From Cutibacterium granulosum (GTDB lineage: Bacteria; Actinomycetota; Actinomycetes; Propionibacteriales; Propionibacteriaceae), in the NCBI RefSeq assembly GCF_900186975.1, contig NZ_LT906441.1, forward strand, positions 682,001-746,000: DNA of 64,000 bases, written 5' to 3'. Below are positions 9,007 to 18,258 of the stretch, piece by piece. The position numbers and the translations under genes were made by a program. How positions within the stretch are numbered: the first letter of the stretch is position 1; each line of letters starts with the position of its first letter. The notes beneath the pieces were generated by a model. It was not told the DNA's origin and did not search any database. It worked only from the letters and a program-made list of their open reading frames with translations.

Positions 9007-9435
9007 ATGGCCGTACTGGGAGAGTTGGAGCATCGCGTCATGGACGTGTTGTGGGCATCGCAGGAGGAACAGTCCGTTCGAGATGTCCACACCCAACTGC
9101 TCGCCGACGCCAGGATTGCCTACACCACCGTCATGACGGTGCTCGGCCGGCTGGCCAAGAAGCACGTCGTCGTGCGCCAGCAGCACCAACGGGCCTGGTG
9201 GTACCGGCCGGCCAGCTCCAAGGCACAGTTCCTGGCCGGCGAGATGGCCCAGGTGCTCGGCGAGGCCGGTGCAGCACGCTCGGACACCCTCGTCGAACTG
9301 GTCAGGCTGCTCACCGAGTCGGACCGGCGGGTCCTGCGTCACGTCTTGGCAGCACGTGCCGAGGTCGCAGGTGAGCCCCCGCGGTCTCGGCACGGGAAGC
9401 GGACGATCATGCCTCCGGGGGCACGCTCGCGCTGA
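9007..9435 (+). CDS. BlaI/MecI/CopY-family transcriptional regulator
   Basis: A 142-residue DNA-binding repressor. The N-terminal winged helix (about residues 1-75) has the typical pattern LGELEHRVMDVLW and an internal YTTVMTVLGRLAKK helix. The C-terminal half forms the dimerisation helices. In beta-lactamase systems such proteins are cleaved by a membrane sensor of the BlaR1/M56 type. No such sensor is encoded nearby, so this is an orphan regulator. It diverges from cydA and its last codons overlap by 29 bp with the convergent ABC exporter gene. Control of cyd, of itself, or of a distant locus are all possible. Confidence 0.88.
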   Translation: MAVLGELEHRVMDVLWASQEEQSVRDVHTQLLADARIAYTTVMTVLGRLAKKHVVVRQQHQRAWWYRPASSKAQFLAGEMAQVLGEAGAARSDTLVELVRLLTESDRRVLRHVLAARAEVAGEPPRSRHGKRTIMPPGARSR

Positions 9436-11449
9436 ACTGCGACTGGTAGAGGTCGTAGTAGTGCCCCTGCGCCGCGAGCAGCTCGTCGTGGGAACCCTGC
9501 TCGACGATGTCGCCGTGCTCCATGACGAGGATGAGGTCCGCATCGCGGATGGTCGACAGCCGGTGGGCGATGACGAAACTCGTGCGTCCCCGCCGCAGCC
9601 TGTTCATGGCCTCCTGGACGAGCATCTCGGTGCGGGTGTCCACCGAGCTGGTGGCCTCGTCGAGGATGAGCAGGTCGGGGCGTGCCAGGAAGGCCCGCGC
9701 AATGGTGATGAGCTGCTTCTCACCCACCGAGATGTTCGATCCCTCCTCGTCGATGACGGTGTCGTAGCCCTCGGGCAGGGAGTGGACGAATCGGTCGACG
9801 TAGGCGGCCTTGGCGGCGGCGAGGATCTCGTCCTCGGTGGCCTCGGGGCGGCCGTAGGCGATGTTGTCGTGGATCGTGCCACTGAACAGCCAGGTGTCCT
9901 GCAGCACCATGCCGACGTGGGAGCGCAGCTCCGCGCGCGGCACCGTGCGGGTGTCTATCCCGTCCAGGGTGATGCGTCCCTCGTCGATCTCGTAGAACCG
10001 CATGAGCAGGTTGACCAGGGTCGTCTTGCCAGCCCCGGTCGGTCCAACGATGGCGACCGTCTGGCCCGGTTTGGCGACCAGGCTGAGGTCGGTGATGAGC
10101 GGCTTGTCGGGGGAGTACGAGAAGCGGACGTGCTCGAACTCGACGTGGCCGCGTGTCGGGGCCAGACGGCCCTGCCCCTCCGCAGAGAGCTCCTCGGCGT
10201 CCAACACCTCGAAGACGCGTTCTGCCGAGGCCACCCCCGACTGCAGCAGATTCGTCATGGACGCGATCTGCGTCATCGGCTGGGTGAACATCCGGGAGTA
10301 CTGGATGAATGCCTGGACGTCACCCAGGGGCATGCGTCCGGCAACCACGCGCAGCGCACCGATGAGCACGATGAGCACGTAGTTGATGTTGCCGATGAGG
10401 AACATCACCGGCTGGATCGTCGCCGAGACGAACTGCGCCTTGAACGAGGCCTGGTAGAGCTCCTCGTTGCGCTCGTGGAAGCTCTCGGCCACCTCCTGAC
10501 GTCGTCCGAAGACCTTGACCAGGGAGTGACCGGTGTAGCTCTCCTCGACCTCGGCATTGAGCATGCCGGTGGCCTTCCACATGTGGGCGAACTGCACCTG
10601 GGCACGTTTGCCGATGCGTGCGGCAACGAACCCGGCAGTCGGAATGACGACGAGGCTCACCACGGCCAGCAGCGGTGACACCCAGAACATCATGATGAGC
10701 ACACCGATGACCGTGAGGATGGCGTTGAGCAGCTGCTGCATGGTCTGGGTGAGGGTCTGGGCGACGTTGTCGATGTCGTTGGTCACTCGGCTCATGAGCT
10801 CACCGCGCGGCTGCTTGTCGAAGTAGCTCAGCGGAAGCTTGTCGAGCTTGGCGCTCACCTGGCGGCGCATGTCGTACATCGCACGCTGCACCGCGGTGTT
10901 GAGCAGCACCCCCTGCAGGTACATGAGGATCGCCGAGACGGTGAACAGGCACAGGGCCAGCAGCACGATCATGCCCAGACGGTGGAAGTCCACTCCCGCA
11001 CCGATGCGCAGGCCGGGGTACTGGCCGAGCATGTCGATGAGTTTGCCATCGGCTCTGCCGCTGGACCTGAGCTGGTCGATGAACTGCTCGGTCGTCAGCC
11101 CCTTGGCCTGGGGCATGCGTTCACCGATCTTTCGTGTCATGATGCCGCCGAAGATGACGTCGGTGGCACGTCCCAGGATCTTCGGTCCGATGACGTTCAT
11201 CGTCACGGCGATGGCGGCGATGGCGACGACGATGCTCAACACGCCCCGGTAGGGCTTGAGGGTGCCCAGCAGACGTCTGAGTGAGGGACCGAAGTTGACG
11301 GCCTTCTCGGCCACCCGGCTGCCGCCACCGTGGCCGCCACCTCGGCGGATGGTGCGGGACGACTGACGTGCGATCTCGGCCTGTTCCTCGGCCGTGAGGG
11401 CGGTCGACTTCTTCGTGGTGGCCTTCGTGGACGTGGGCTTCGAACTCAT
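9407..11449 (-). CDS. ABC exporter subunit with catalytic Walker B (heterodimer partner)
   Basis: A 680-residue membrane/ATPase half-transporter. A basic Ser/Thr/Lys-rich N-terminal tail of about 75 residues, then six helices (about 80-400), then an ATPase domain with Walker A GPTGAGKTT, complete Walker B LLILDEATSSVD and switch His IAHRL. Its signature motif is degenerate (ISVGEK instead of LSGGQ). This is the mirror image of the defects in the gene upstream, the classic layout of heterodimeric exporters such as TM287/288 or BmrCD. The start at 11449 gives an ATGA overlap with that gene. The substrate (drug, lipid or peptide) cannot be told from sequence. Confidence 0.9.
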   Translation of the reverse strand: MSSKPTSTKATTKKSTALTAEEQAEIARQSSRTIRRGGGHGGGSRVAEKAVNFGPSLRRLLGTLKPYRGVLSIVVAIAAIAVTMNVIGPKILGRATDVIFGGIMTRKIGERMPQAKGLTTEQFIDQLRSSGRADGKLIDMLGQYPGLRIGAGVDFHRLGMIVLLALCLFTVSAILMYLQGVLLNTAVQRAMYDMRRQVSAKLDKLPLSYFDKQPRGELMSRVTNDIDNVAQTLTQTMQQLLNAILTVIGVLIMMFWVSPLLAVVSLVVIPTAGFVAARIGKRAQVQFAHMWKATGMLNAEVEESYTGHSLVKVFGRRQEVAESFHERNEELYQASFKAQFVSATIQPVMFLIGNINYVLIVLIGALRVVAGRMPLGDVQAFIQYSRMFTQPMTQIASMTNLLQSGVASAERVFEVLDAEELSAEGQGRLAPTRGHVEFEHVRFSYSPDKPLITDLSLVAKPGQTVAIVGPTGAGKTTLVNLLMRFYEIDEGRITLDGIDTRTVPRAELRSHVGMVLQDTWLFSGTIHDNIAYGRPEATEDEILAAAKAAYVDRFVHSLPEGYDTVIDEEGSNISVGEKQLITIARAFLARPDLLILDEATSSVDTRTEMLVQEAMNRLRRGRTSFVIAHRLSTIRDADLILVMEHGDIVEQGSHDELLAAQGHYYDLYQSQFSASVPPEA

Positions 11450-13182
11450 GCTGCCGCCTCCTGGGCCGAGAGCTGGGAGTTGACGATCTCCTGGTAGGTG
11501 GGGCACGTGTCGAGCAGGGTCTCGTGGTTCCCGGCACCGACAATGCGACCTTCGTCGATGACGAGGATCTGATCGGCGTCGCGAATGGTCGAGACACGCT
11601 GGGCGACGATGAGCACCGCGGCCTGGGCAGTGTGCCGGCCCAGCGCCTGGCGCAATTTCGCGTCGGTCGTGACGTCGAGGGCGGAGAAGGAGTCGTCGAA
11701 GATGTAGATGTCGGGCTTCTTGACCAGGGCCCGGGCGATGGACAGCCGCTGACGTTGACCACCCGAGACGTTCGTGCCGCCCTGGGAGATGCTCGCCTCG
11801 AGCTCACCGTCCATGGTGTGGACGAAGTCGTCGGACTGGGCGATGCGCAGTGCCTCCCACAGCTGTTCATCGCTGGCCTCGGAATTGCCGTGACGCAGGT
11901 TGCTGGCCACGGTACCGCTGAACAGGTAGGGCTTCTGCGGCACCAGGCCGATCGTGCTCCACAGGGTCTCCGGGTCCAGGTCGCGCACGTCTGCCCCGTT
12001 GACGAGCACCTGCCCGCCGGTGGCGTCGAAGAGCCGGGGGATGAGGTTGACCAGGGTCGTCTTGCCGGCACCGGTCGAGCCGATGATCGCCGTCGTCGTT
12101 CCCGGCTCCATGCGCAACGAGATGTCGGAGAGCACCGGGGACTGCGCACCGGGGTAGCTGAACTCCACGTGACGCAACTCGACGGTGCCGCGTTCGGGCA
12201 TCCGGGTGAGGGGCCGGGCGGGTTCCGCCACGCTCGTCTCGGTGTCGAGCACCTCGGTGATGCGTTCGGCACACACGGCGGCACGGGGCCAGATGACCAC
12301 CATCATGGCCGCCATCATCACGGAGATGAGGATCTGGATGAGGTAGGTCGTGAACGATGCCAGGGCGCCGACCTCCAGATGCCCGGAGTCCATGCGGGGG
12401 GCGGCGAACCAGAACACTCCCACCTGGGAGAGGTTCATGACGAACATGACGACGGGGAACATCGCTGCCATGAGTCGGGCGACGCGGATCTGCACGTCGC
12501 GCAGCTGGGAGTTCGTCCGGTCGAATCGCTGTGACTCGTAGGGTTCGCGCACGAAGGCCCGCACGACGCGGATGCCGGTGATCTGCTCGCGCACGACGCG
12601 GTTGAGGTCGTCGATGCGCTGCTGCATGGTGCGGTACAGCGGGCCCATCCGGGCGACGATGACTCCGACGATGCTGCCCAGCAGGACGACGGCGGCGACG
12701 ATGATCCACGACAACTCGACGTCGGCGCGCAGCGCCATGACGACGCCGACGACCATCATGATCGGGGCACCGACGATCATCGCCAGGGTGAGGAAGACGA
12801 GCATCTGTACCTGCTGGACGTCATTGGTGGTACGGGTGATGAGCGAGGGGGCGCCGAACTGGTTGAGCTCGCGCGCCGAGAAGCTCAGGGCCCGGTCGAA
12901 GACGGCGTCGCGCACGTCGCGGCCGAATCCCATGGCAGTTCGGGCGGCAAGGTACACCGCGACGATCTGGCACAGGGCCTGGACTGCGGCGACGCCGAGC
13001 ATGACGGCCGAGTGGGTCTTGACGTAGTGGGTGTCCAGGGTGACGACACCGTTGTTGATGATGTTGGCGTTGATGGTGGGCAGGGTGAGCGCAGCCACCT
13101 GTGCGCCGGCCTGCAGGATGACGATGAGCACCAGCTGCGGCCAGTACGGCTTGATGTGGCGGTTGATGAGTTCTATGAGCAC
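11446..13182 (-). CDS. ABC exporter subunit with degenerate ATP site (heterodimer partner)
   Basis: A 578-residue half-transporter with six helices (about 15-310) and an ATPase domain: Walker A GSTGAGKTT and a canonical signature VSGGQRQR. However, Walker B reads IYIFDDSF, with Asp in place of the catalytic Glu, and the switch loop reads VAQRV, with Gln in place of His. The non-hydrolysing site would therefore form with the equally degenerate signature of the partner. The GTG at 13182 is chosen because GGAG precedes it and it overlaps the tetR stop by 10 bp, so all three genes are translationally coupled. Confidence 0.9.
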   Translation of the reverse strand: MLIELINRHIKPYWPQLVLIVILQAGAQVAALTLPTINANIINNGVVTLDTHYVKTHSAVMLGVAAVQALCQIVAVYLAARTAMGFGRDVRDAVFDRALSFSARELNQFGAPSLITRTTNDVQQVQMLVFLTLAMIVGAPIMMVVGVVMALRADVELSWIIVAAVVLLGSIVGVIVARMGPLYRTMQQRIDDLNRVVREQITGIRVVRAFVREPYESQRFDRTNSQLRDVQIRVARLMAAMFPVVMFVMNLSQVGVFWFAAPRMDSGHLEVGALASFTTYLIQILISVMMAAMMVVIWPRAAVCAERITEVLDTETSVAEPARPLTRMPERGTVELRHVEFSYPGAQSPVLSDISLRMEPGTTTAIIGSTGAGKTTLVNLIPRLFDATGGQVLVNGADVRDLDPETLWSTIGLVPQKPYLFSGTVASNLRHGNSEASDEQLWEALRIAQSDDFVHTMDGELEASISQGGTNVSGGQRQRLSIARALVKKPDIYIFDDSFSALDVTTDAKLRQALGRHTAQAAVLIVAQRVSTIRDADQILVIDEGRIVGAGNHETLLDTCPTYQEIVNSQLSAQEAAA

Positions 13183-13817
13183 GACGGCTCCTGTTCCATC
13201 GGTTCGGGGTGACGCACGACGCCGTGCAGCACGACGTCGGTCAGTTGGGTTGCCGAGAAGGTGACGGAGGTGGGATCGAAACGGTGCAGGCCGATGTGGC
13301 TCACCGCGAGGACGAGCTGGGCCGCCACGTCGAGGTCGACGCACAGTCGCTCCTCGTCGGGTTCCAGCAGACGCACGATCTGGGTGGTGATCTCGCGAGT
13401 CCAGGTGGCCATCATGTCGTGACTGGGATGGCTGAACCCCTCCTTGCCCTGCCCGCGCATCACGCAGGTGTGCTGAGGACGGGTCTCGAGGGCTGCGGTG
13501 AGTTCATGGATCGAGGTGAAGCTGCTCCGTAGCACGGTCACGGCCTCGGCGACCCGATCGGTGAGGGGCAGCTCGAGGTCGATGGCATGCAGGTCCGCAC
13601 TCAGCGAATCGACGTCGAGACTGTCGGCGATCACGGCGGAGATGAGCTCGTCCTTGGACGCGAAGTGACGGAAGATCGTCCCCTCGGCGATGCCGGTGGC
13701 CTCGGCGACCTGTCTGGTGGTGAGGTCCAGCCCGTGCTTGGCCAGCAGGGGGCGGGTTGCGGCAATGATGGACGCTCGCCGTTGGTCGGCGGGCATGGGG
13801 TTGGCTCGGGGTGTCAC
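13173..13817 (-). CDS. TetR-family repressor of the ABC exporter operon
   Basis: A 214-residue one-component regulator. The N-terminal helix-turn-helix (about residues 15-60) has RRASIIAATRPLLAKHG and the recognition part GIAEGTIFRHFASKDEL, typical of TetR. The C-terminal ligand domain is unassigned. The GTG at 13817 or the ATG at 13796 could start the protein; neither has a clear ribosome-binding site. A perfect 7-bp inverted repeat lies 16 bp upstream, so autorepression and ligand-induced expression of the exporter is the natural model. Confidence 0.88.
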   Translation of the reverse strand: MTPRANPMPADQRRASIIAATRPLLAKHGLDLTTRQVAEATGIAEGTIFRHFASKDELISAVIADSLDVDSLSADLHAIDLELPLTDRVAEAVTVLRSSFTSIHELTAALETRPQHTCVMRGQGKEGFSHPSHDMMATWTREITTQIVRLLEPDEERLCVDLDVAAQLVLAVSHIGLHRFDPTSVTFSATQLTDVVLHGVVRHPEPMEQEPSCS

Positions 13818-13830
13818 GGGGTCAGGCTAT

Positions 13831-13850
13831 GTGAGTGAGCACTCACTCGC
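13831..13850. promoter_or_regulatory. TetR operator
   Basis: GAGTGAG and CTCACTC are perfect inverted arms separated by two bases, directly upstream of the TetR gene. The TGAGTGA/TCACTCA pattern is common for actinobacterial TetR operators controlling adjacent efflux genes. Confidence 0.7.
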
Positions 13851-13890
13851 AAGCGGGTACCGCCCCCTCTCGCTCACGGACGAACACGTA

Positions 13891-13905
13891 CGTATCAAGA
13901 ATACG
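13891..13905. promoter_or_regulatory. candidate regulatory dyad upstream of the solute-binding protein gene
   Basis: CGTAT and ATACG are perfect five-base inverted arms with a five-base spacer. TACGAT at 13902-13907 could serve as a -10 box on the plus strand, toward the lipoprotein gene at 14040. No -35 box is convincing, so the assignment is tentative. Confidence 0.25.
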
Positions 13906-14039
13906 ATGGCCACGCGATCGGCCGACCGGGCGATCCTGCGCACCGAGGAACCCCACGCGTTAGGGTTCTGGTGTCGATGCCGCAGGGGCATCGAGACGTG
14001 ACGAACGAGCCATCGTGGGGCTGGAAGGCAGGCAATGAC

Positions 14040-15338
14040 ATGGCGCAGCCAGGGCGACGGACGGTGCTGTCCCTGCTGGCGGCATCCGCTGCAGCGACGG
14101 CCTGCGCTCCCCGTGCCCGGGACCGTTCCGCCTCCGGTGAGGATCACCGCGTACGGGTGTGGCACGAGCTGCCACCCAACGAGCAGGCACGATCCATGAC
14201 ACAGATGGCGTTCGACTTCGGACGCCGCCGCCCGGCCTCGGCCATCACCATCCATGAATCGATGGTCGGGCCGGGGTACCTTGCCCAGCTCCGCAAGGCG
14301 ATCGACACCGCCGATGCCCCCAGCCTGGCCCAACTTCCCGACATCCTCGTCCCGCAGTTCGCCCAGGAGGGCATCCTGGGCGATGTCACCGGTTTTGCCG
14401 AGCAGTACCGTGACATCTTCGATCGTGGTCCGATGTCCCACATCACCTACCTGGATCGTATCCAGGGACTGCCCCTGGACTCCTCGCCCCTGGTGCTGTT
14501 CTACGACGTCGAGGCCTGGGACAGTGCTGGGGTTGCCGTGCCGACGACGTGGGACGATCTGCTCAAGGTGGGCACGACACTTGCCAGACGGGGCAGGTAC
14601 ATCACCGACTTCCCGGTCAACGACATCGCCTGGTTCGCCGCGATCTGTGATGCCACCGGTACCCCGTGGTTCCGGGTCGCCGATGACGGTGACTGGCAGA
14701 TCAACATCGACTCCGCGCAGGTTGCTGCGCTGGCACTGACGTGGCAGAAACTCGTACGTGACGCAGGCCTGCCGCTCAGCCACGGATTCGCCACCCCTCA
14801 GATCGCTCAGCTGTTGGGTTCCGGGGCACTCGTCGGGCACATCGGTGCCCCACGCGACATACCGGCACTCGTGTCCGGGCTGTCCCGGCGCCCCAGCTCG
14901 CGGCAACACGACTGGGCGGTGGCCCAGTTGCCCAACCCCACCGGGCAGTCCGAACGCATCGTCTCCTACGGCGGCAGCTCGTGGGCCGTCTTCAAGGACT
15001 GTCCGAGCGTCACCGACGCGTTGGCCTTCGCTGCCACGTGCAGCAGGAATGCCGAGCTGCTCGTGCCCCGCGGACTCATGCCGGCTACCAATGTCGACAA
15101 GCTCGTCACCCCGCAGGCCTGGCAGTTCGTCGGGTCCGACGTCGTTGCCCAGTTGTCCGACCTGGGGGCCAGAATCACCCGTGACTCGGCGAGATCACCG
15201 GCCTGGCAGGCCACCTGTGAGGCCTTCGCCCCGATCACTCGCGCCTGGACTGGGAACGCTCCCGTCTCGACGATGCTGCCGGCCGTTGCCGACGCAGCAG
15301 CTCGTCAGACCGAACGGTACGGACTGCGGGTTCGGTAA
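14040..15338 (+). CDS. extracellular solute-binding lipoprotein (family 1 type)
   Basis: A 432-residue periplasmic-type binding protein. The start at 14040 is preceded by GGAAGG. The leader has PGRRTVLSLLAAS followed by ATAC, so Cys22 would be the lipidated residue; the Arg pair allows Tat export. The mature part has the layout of sugar ABC binding proteins (an ILVPQF strand, VPTTWDDL, a YGGSSWAVF region). No permease or ATPase gene is nearby, so it either uses a shared transporter or has another role. It is nine bases upstream of a HAD phosphatase gene, and co-transcription with a sugar-phosphate phosphatase suggests carbohydrate use. Confidence 0.8.
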   Translation: MAQPGRRTVLSLLAASAAATACAPRARDRSASGEDHRVRVWHELPPNEQARSMTQMAFDFGRRRPASAITIHESMVGPGYLAQLRKAIDTADAPSLAQLPDILVPQFAQEGILGDVTGFAEQYRDIFDRGPMSHITYLDRIQGLPLDSSPLVLFYDVEAWDSAGVAVPTTWDDLLKVGTTLARRGRYITDFPVNDIAWFAAICDATGTPWFRVADDGDWQINIDSAQVAALALTWQKLVRDAGLPLSHGFATPQIAQLLGSGALVGHIGAPRDIPALVSGLSRRPSSRQHDWAVAQLPNPTGQSERIVSYGGSSWAVFKDCPSVTDALAFAATCSRNAELLVPRGLMPATNVDKLVTPQAWQFVGSDVVAQLSDLGARITRDSARSPAWQATCEAFAPITRAWTGNAPVSTMLPAVADAAARQTERYGLRVR

Positions 15339-15347
15339 GCTGGGGGC

Positions 15348-16010
15348 ATGTCTGCCGCAGATCTGGCCCAGTGGGTGTCGCGTCGATTCCAGGCCGTCCT
15401 GTTCGACTTCGACGGCACCCTCGTCAACTCGACCAGTGCGGTGGAGCGTTCCTGGCGACAGTGGGTGCACGAGTTCGGGGTCGAGGCTGCTGCCCTGCGA
15501 CACGGTGTGCCCGTCATCGAGACCGTCAACGCCGTCATCGGCCCCGATCGACGCCCCGAGGCCCTGGCGCGCATCCGTGAGCTCGAGCTGGGCGCCACCG
15601 ACGGTATCGTCCTGGCCCCCGGTGGGTGGGACGCCCTGGCGGGGCTGGACGATCACACGTGTGCCATCGTCACCTCCTGTGACCGCGATCTCTTCGAGAA
15701 ACGCTGTGGTTTGTTCGAGGGGCTGACCGTTCCCTCGGTGACGATCACCCGTACCGACGTCGAGCACGGCAAGCCGGATCCCGAGCCGTGGCTTGCTGCA
15801 GCCGAGCGGTTGCACGTCGATCCGCGAGAATGCCTCGTCGTGGAGGACTCCGAGGCTGGTCTCGTCTCGGGCAAGGCGGCTGGATGTGCCACCTTGGGGC
15901 TCCTCACGACCTTGCCCATCGAGCGGATCCACGCCGACGTCGTCGTGCCAGACCTCTCCCAAGTGCAGTTCGTACGTGACGAGACGGGGGTCATGGTGCG
16001 TCCGAGGTGA
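15348..16010 (+). CDS. HAD-superfamily phosphatase (subfamily IA, sugar-phosphatase-like)
   Basis: A 220-residue hydrolase with all four HAD motifs: FDFDGTL (nucleophile and acid/base Asp) near residue 19, TSCD (motif II), HGKPDP (motif III Lys) and EDSEAG (motif IV). An alpha-helical cap sits between motifs I and II, as in phosphoglycolate/2-deoxyglucose-6-phosphate phosphatases of the YfbT/GPP group. It follows the binding-protein gene by nine bases and probably shares its transcript. The substrate is not defined; a small sugar or polyol phosphate is most likely. Confidence 0.85.
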   Translation: MSAADLAQWVSRRFQAVLFDFDGTLVNSTSAVERSWRQWVHEFGVEAAALRHGVPVIETVNAVIGPDRRPEALARIRELELGATDGIVLAPGGWDALAGLDDHTCAIVTSCDRDLFEKRCGLFEGLTVPSVTITRTDVEHGKPDPEPWLAAAERLHVDPRECLVVEDSEAGLVSGKAAGCATLGLLTTLPIERIHADVVVPDLSQVQFVRDETGVMVRPR

Positions 16011-16084
16011 CGTCGGGGCGCCTCGCCTGAGGCATGGCCGTGACCGGCTGGCTGGTTGACCGACTCGCTGGGTAGTCTTGTCTG

Positions 16085-17635
16085 GTGACTGACGATCAGC
16101 AGACTGGTGAAAACACTCCACAGACGTCCCCTGAGGTCTCCGAGCAGATGCAGGTGCGTCTCGACAAGCGCGCTCGCATCATCGACGAGGGTGGGCAGGC
16201 CTACCCGGTCGACCTGTTGCGCGATCACACCCTCAAACAGATCCGTGAGAAGTACACCGACGAGGCTGGTGAGCTCACCCTCGAGGTCGGTGAGGAGGTT
16301 CCCGACGACGTCGTCACCATCGGTGGACGTGTCATGTTCCTGCGCAACACCGGCAAGCTCTGCTTCACCAGCCTGCAGGACGGCTTCACCGAGTCGTCCA
16401 ACGGGGAACGCCTCCAGGTGATGCTGTCCAAGGCCCTCGTCGGTGAGCAGGCCCTGGCCGCCTGGAAGTCCGACGTGGACCTGGGCGACTTCGTGTGGGT
16501 CAAGGGATTCGTCGCCCGATCTCGCCGCGGGGAACTCTCGGTGATGGCCACCGAGTGGAAGATGGCCTCCAAGGCACTGCGTCCCCTGCCCACCCTGCAC
16601 AAGGAGCTCGGTGAGGAGACCCGTGTACGGCGTCGCTACGCCGACCTGGTGGCCCGTGAGGAGGCTCGTCAGATGGTGCGGGTGCGTGCCGCCATCACCC
16701 GGGCCATCCGTACCACCTTGGACGAGCTGGGCTTTCTGGAGATCGAGACACCGATCCTGCAGCTGGTGCATGGTGGCGCGGCTGCCCGCCCGTTCAACAC
16801 GCACCTCAACGCCTTCGACATCGGCATGAGCCTGCGCATCGCCCTGGAGCTCTACCTCAAGCGGGCAATGGTCGGTGGCATGGATCGCGTCTACGAGATG
16901 GGGCGGGTGTTCCGCAACGAGGGCATCGACTCCAACCACTCCGCCGAGTTCACCATGCTCGAGGCCTACATGAGCTGGGGCAACCAGTTCACCATCGCCG
17001 AGGTGATCCAGCAGATCATCGTGCGTGCTGCCGATGCGCTGGGCGGGCGTCAGATCCAGACCGAGCAGGGCGTCATCGATCTGGACGGGCAGTGGGAGTG
17101 GGTGCACGTCCATCCCGAGCTGTCCAGGCGTCTGGGACGTGAGATCACCCTGGACACTCCCGTCGAGGAGCTGCGTGCCATCGCCGCCGAGCACGACGTC
17201 GAGATCGATCCGGCATGGGAGGCCGGCAAGATCGTCATGGAACTCTTCGGCGAGATCGTCGAGCCGACCCTCATCCAGCCGACCTTCGTGTGTGACTACC
17301 CGGCCATCGCCCAGCCGCTGGCTCGCCCGCACCGCGACGACCCGCGCATGGTGGAGGCCTGGGACCTCATCATTGGTGGCATGGAGCGGGGCACCGGATT
17401 CTCCGAGCTCGTCGACCCGGTGATCCAGCGCACGGTGCTCACCGAACAGTCCCTGGCAGCAGCTGCCGGCGACCCGGAGGCCATGGAGCTCGACGAGGAC
17501 TTCCTCGAGGCCCTGGAGTTCGGCTGCCCACCCATGGGTGGGCTGGGGCTTGGTGTGGACCGGCTCGTCATGCTCTTCACCGACGCCGGTATCCGCGAGA
17601 CGATCCTGTTCCCCCTGCTCAAACCAGAACGGTGA
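16085..17635 (+). CDS. lysS: lysyl-tRNA synthetase, class II
   Basis: A 516-residue enzyme charging tRNA-Lys. The N-terminal OB fold (about 60-170) binds the anticodon. The class II catalytic domain has VHGGAAARPF, motif 2 with FRNEGID and motif 3 GLGLGVDRLVM. The GTG at 16085 starts the protein. It lacks the MprF-like N-terminal membrane part seen in some actinobacterial LysX proteins, so it is the housekeeping type. A GC-rich hairpin lies five bases after the stop. Confidence 0.96.
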   Translation: MTDDQQTGENTPQTSPEVSEQMQVRLDKRARIIDEGGQAYPVDLLRDHTLKQIREKYTDEAGELTLEVGEEVPDDVVTIGGRVMFLRNTGKLCFTSLQDGFTESSNGERLQVMLSKALVGEQALAAWKSDVDLGDFVWVKGFVARSRRGELSVMATEWKMASKALRPLPTLHKELGEETRVRRRYADLVAREEARQMVRVRAAITRAIRTTLDELGFLEIETPILQLVHGGAAARPFNTHLNAFDIGMSLRIALELYLKRAMVGGMDRVYEMGRVFRNEGIDSNHSAEFTMLEAYMSWGNQFTIAEVIQQIIVRAADALGGRQIQTEQGVIDLDGQWEWVHVHPELSRRLGREITLDTPVEELRAIAAEHDVEIDPAWEAGKIVMELFGEIVEPTLIQPTFVCDYPAIAQPLARPHRDDPRMVEAWDLIIGGMERGTGFSELVDPVIQRTVLTEQSLAAAAGDPEAMELDEDFLEALEFGCPPMGGLGLGVDRLVMLFTDAGIRETILFPLLKPER

Positions 17636-17640
17636 GCTGC

Positions 17641-17668
17641 TGCGGTGGCGTCGTGGTACGCCACCGCA
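17641..17668 (+). terminator. terminator hairpin after lysS
   Basis: TGCGGTGGCGT and ACGCCACCGCA form a perfect 11-bp stem with a six-base loop immediately after the lysS stop. There is no T-run, as is common for actinobacterial terminators. Confidence 0.65.
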
Positions 17669-17766
17669 CGCGAACCCGTGGCGTGCGAGCACTGTGCCCG
17701 GACGTCACGGGCAACTGGGGACCAGGTGCAGGGCTGGTCACATCCACGTGGCCAGCCCTGGTCCGA

Positions 17767-18048
17767 TTACTTCCAGAACGTTGCAACGACGAACGATGCG
17801 GCCATGCAACCGATGCCGACCAGCATGTTCCAGTTGCCCATGGCCTTCATGAACGGGATGTACGCGCCGCCGATGTAGTAGACGACGAGCCACAGCACCC
17901 CGAACAGGCCCAGCGGCACGAAGACCCACGGCACCCAGGAGCGATCGACGGGAGCCGCCTTCTTCCTGGCTTCGGCCTCACGCTCCTTGTCGTGCTGCTT
18001 GGCCTGGGCCTTCTTCTTGGCAGAGGGACGAACCTTCGATTCCGGCAC
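17767..18048 (-). CDS. crgA: cell division protein CrgA
   Basis: A 93-residue membrane protein of the actinobacterial CrgA family, which localises to the septum and binds FtsZ, FtsQ, FtsI and CwsA in relatives. A Lys-rich cytoplasmic N-terminus (about 1-35) is followed by two helices: WVPWVFVPLGLFGVLWLVV (about 38-60) and LVGIGCMAASFVVATF (about 75-91). GGAG precedes the ATG at 18048. It diverges from the DUF881 gene and neighbours the pknB-fhaA cluster, the conserved actinobacterial order. Confidence 0.93.
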   Translation of the reverse strand: MPESKVRPSAKKKAQAKQHDKEREAEARKKAAPVDRSWVPWVFVPLGLFGVLWLVVYYIGGAYIPFMKAMGNWNMLVGIGCMAASFVVATFWK

Positions 18049-18258
18049 GGCACTGCTCCTAGAATGTGAGATCGACGTTGTGGTAGGGATAGCCTAGTTG
18101 ACGGTTCGACGGCGCAGGTAATCGTCCACGCCCATCAGACACTGCAGACGACACAGCACAGCTGCTGACAGACCGGCAACTACAGTTGAGTCGTTGGCGC
18201 ACGGCGGTTGGTTGGGGCCGCACCCTAAGGAACTGATGGACTGATGGAAGGCAAGATC

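Noticed and set aside
9269-10678. 469-codon plus-strand frame over the ABC exporter gene
   Set aside because: Antisense to an intact ATPase domain; Val/Asp/Gly-rich shadow.
15653-17692. 679-codon open frame antisense to lysS
   Set aside because: Overlaps a complete lysS on the other strand, low-complexity Gly/His/Leu-rich product without domains.
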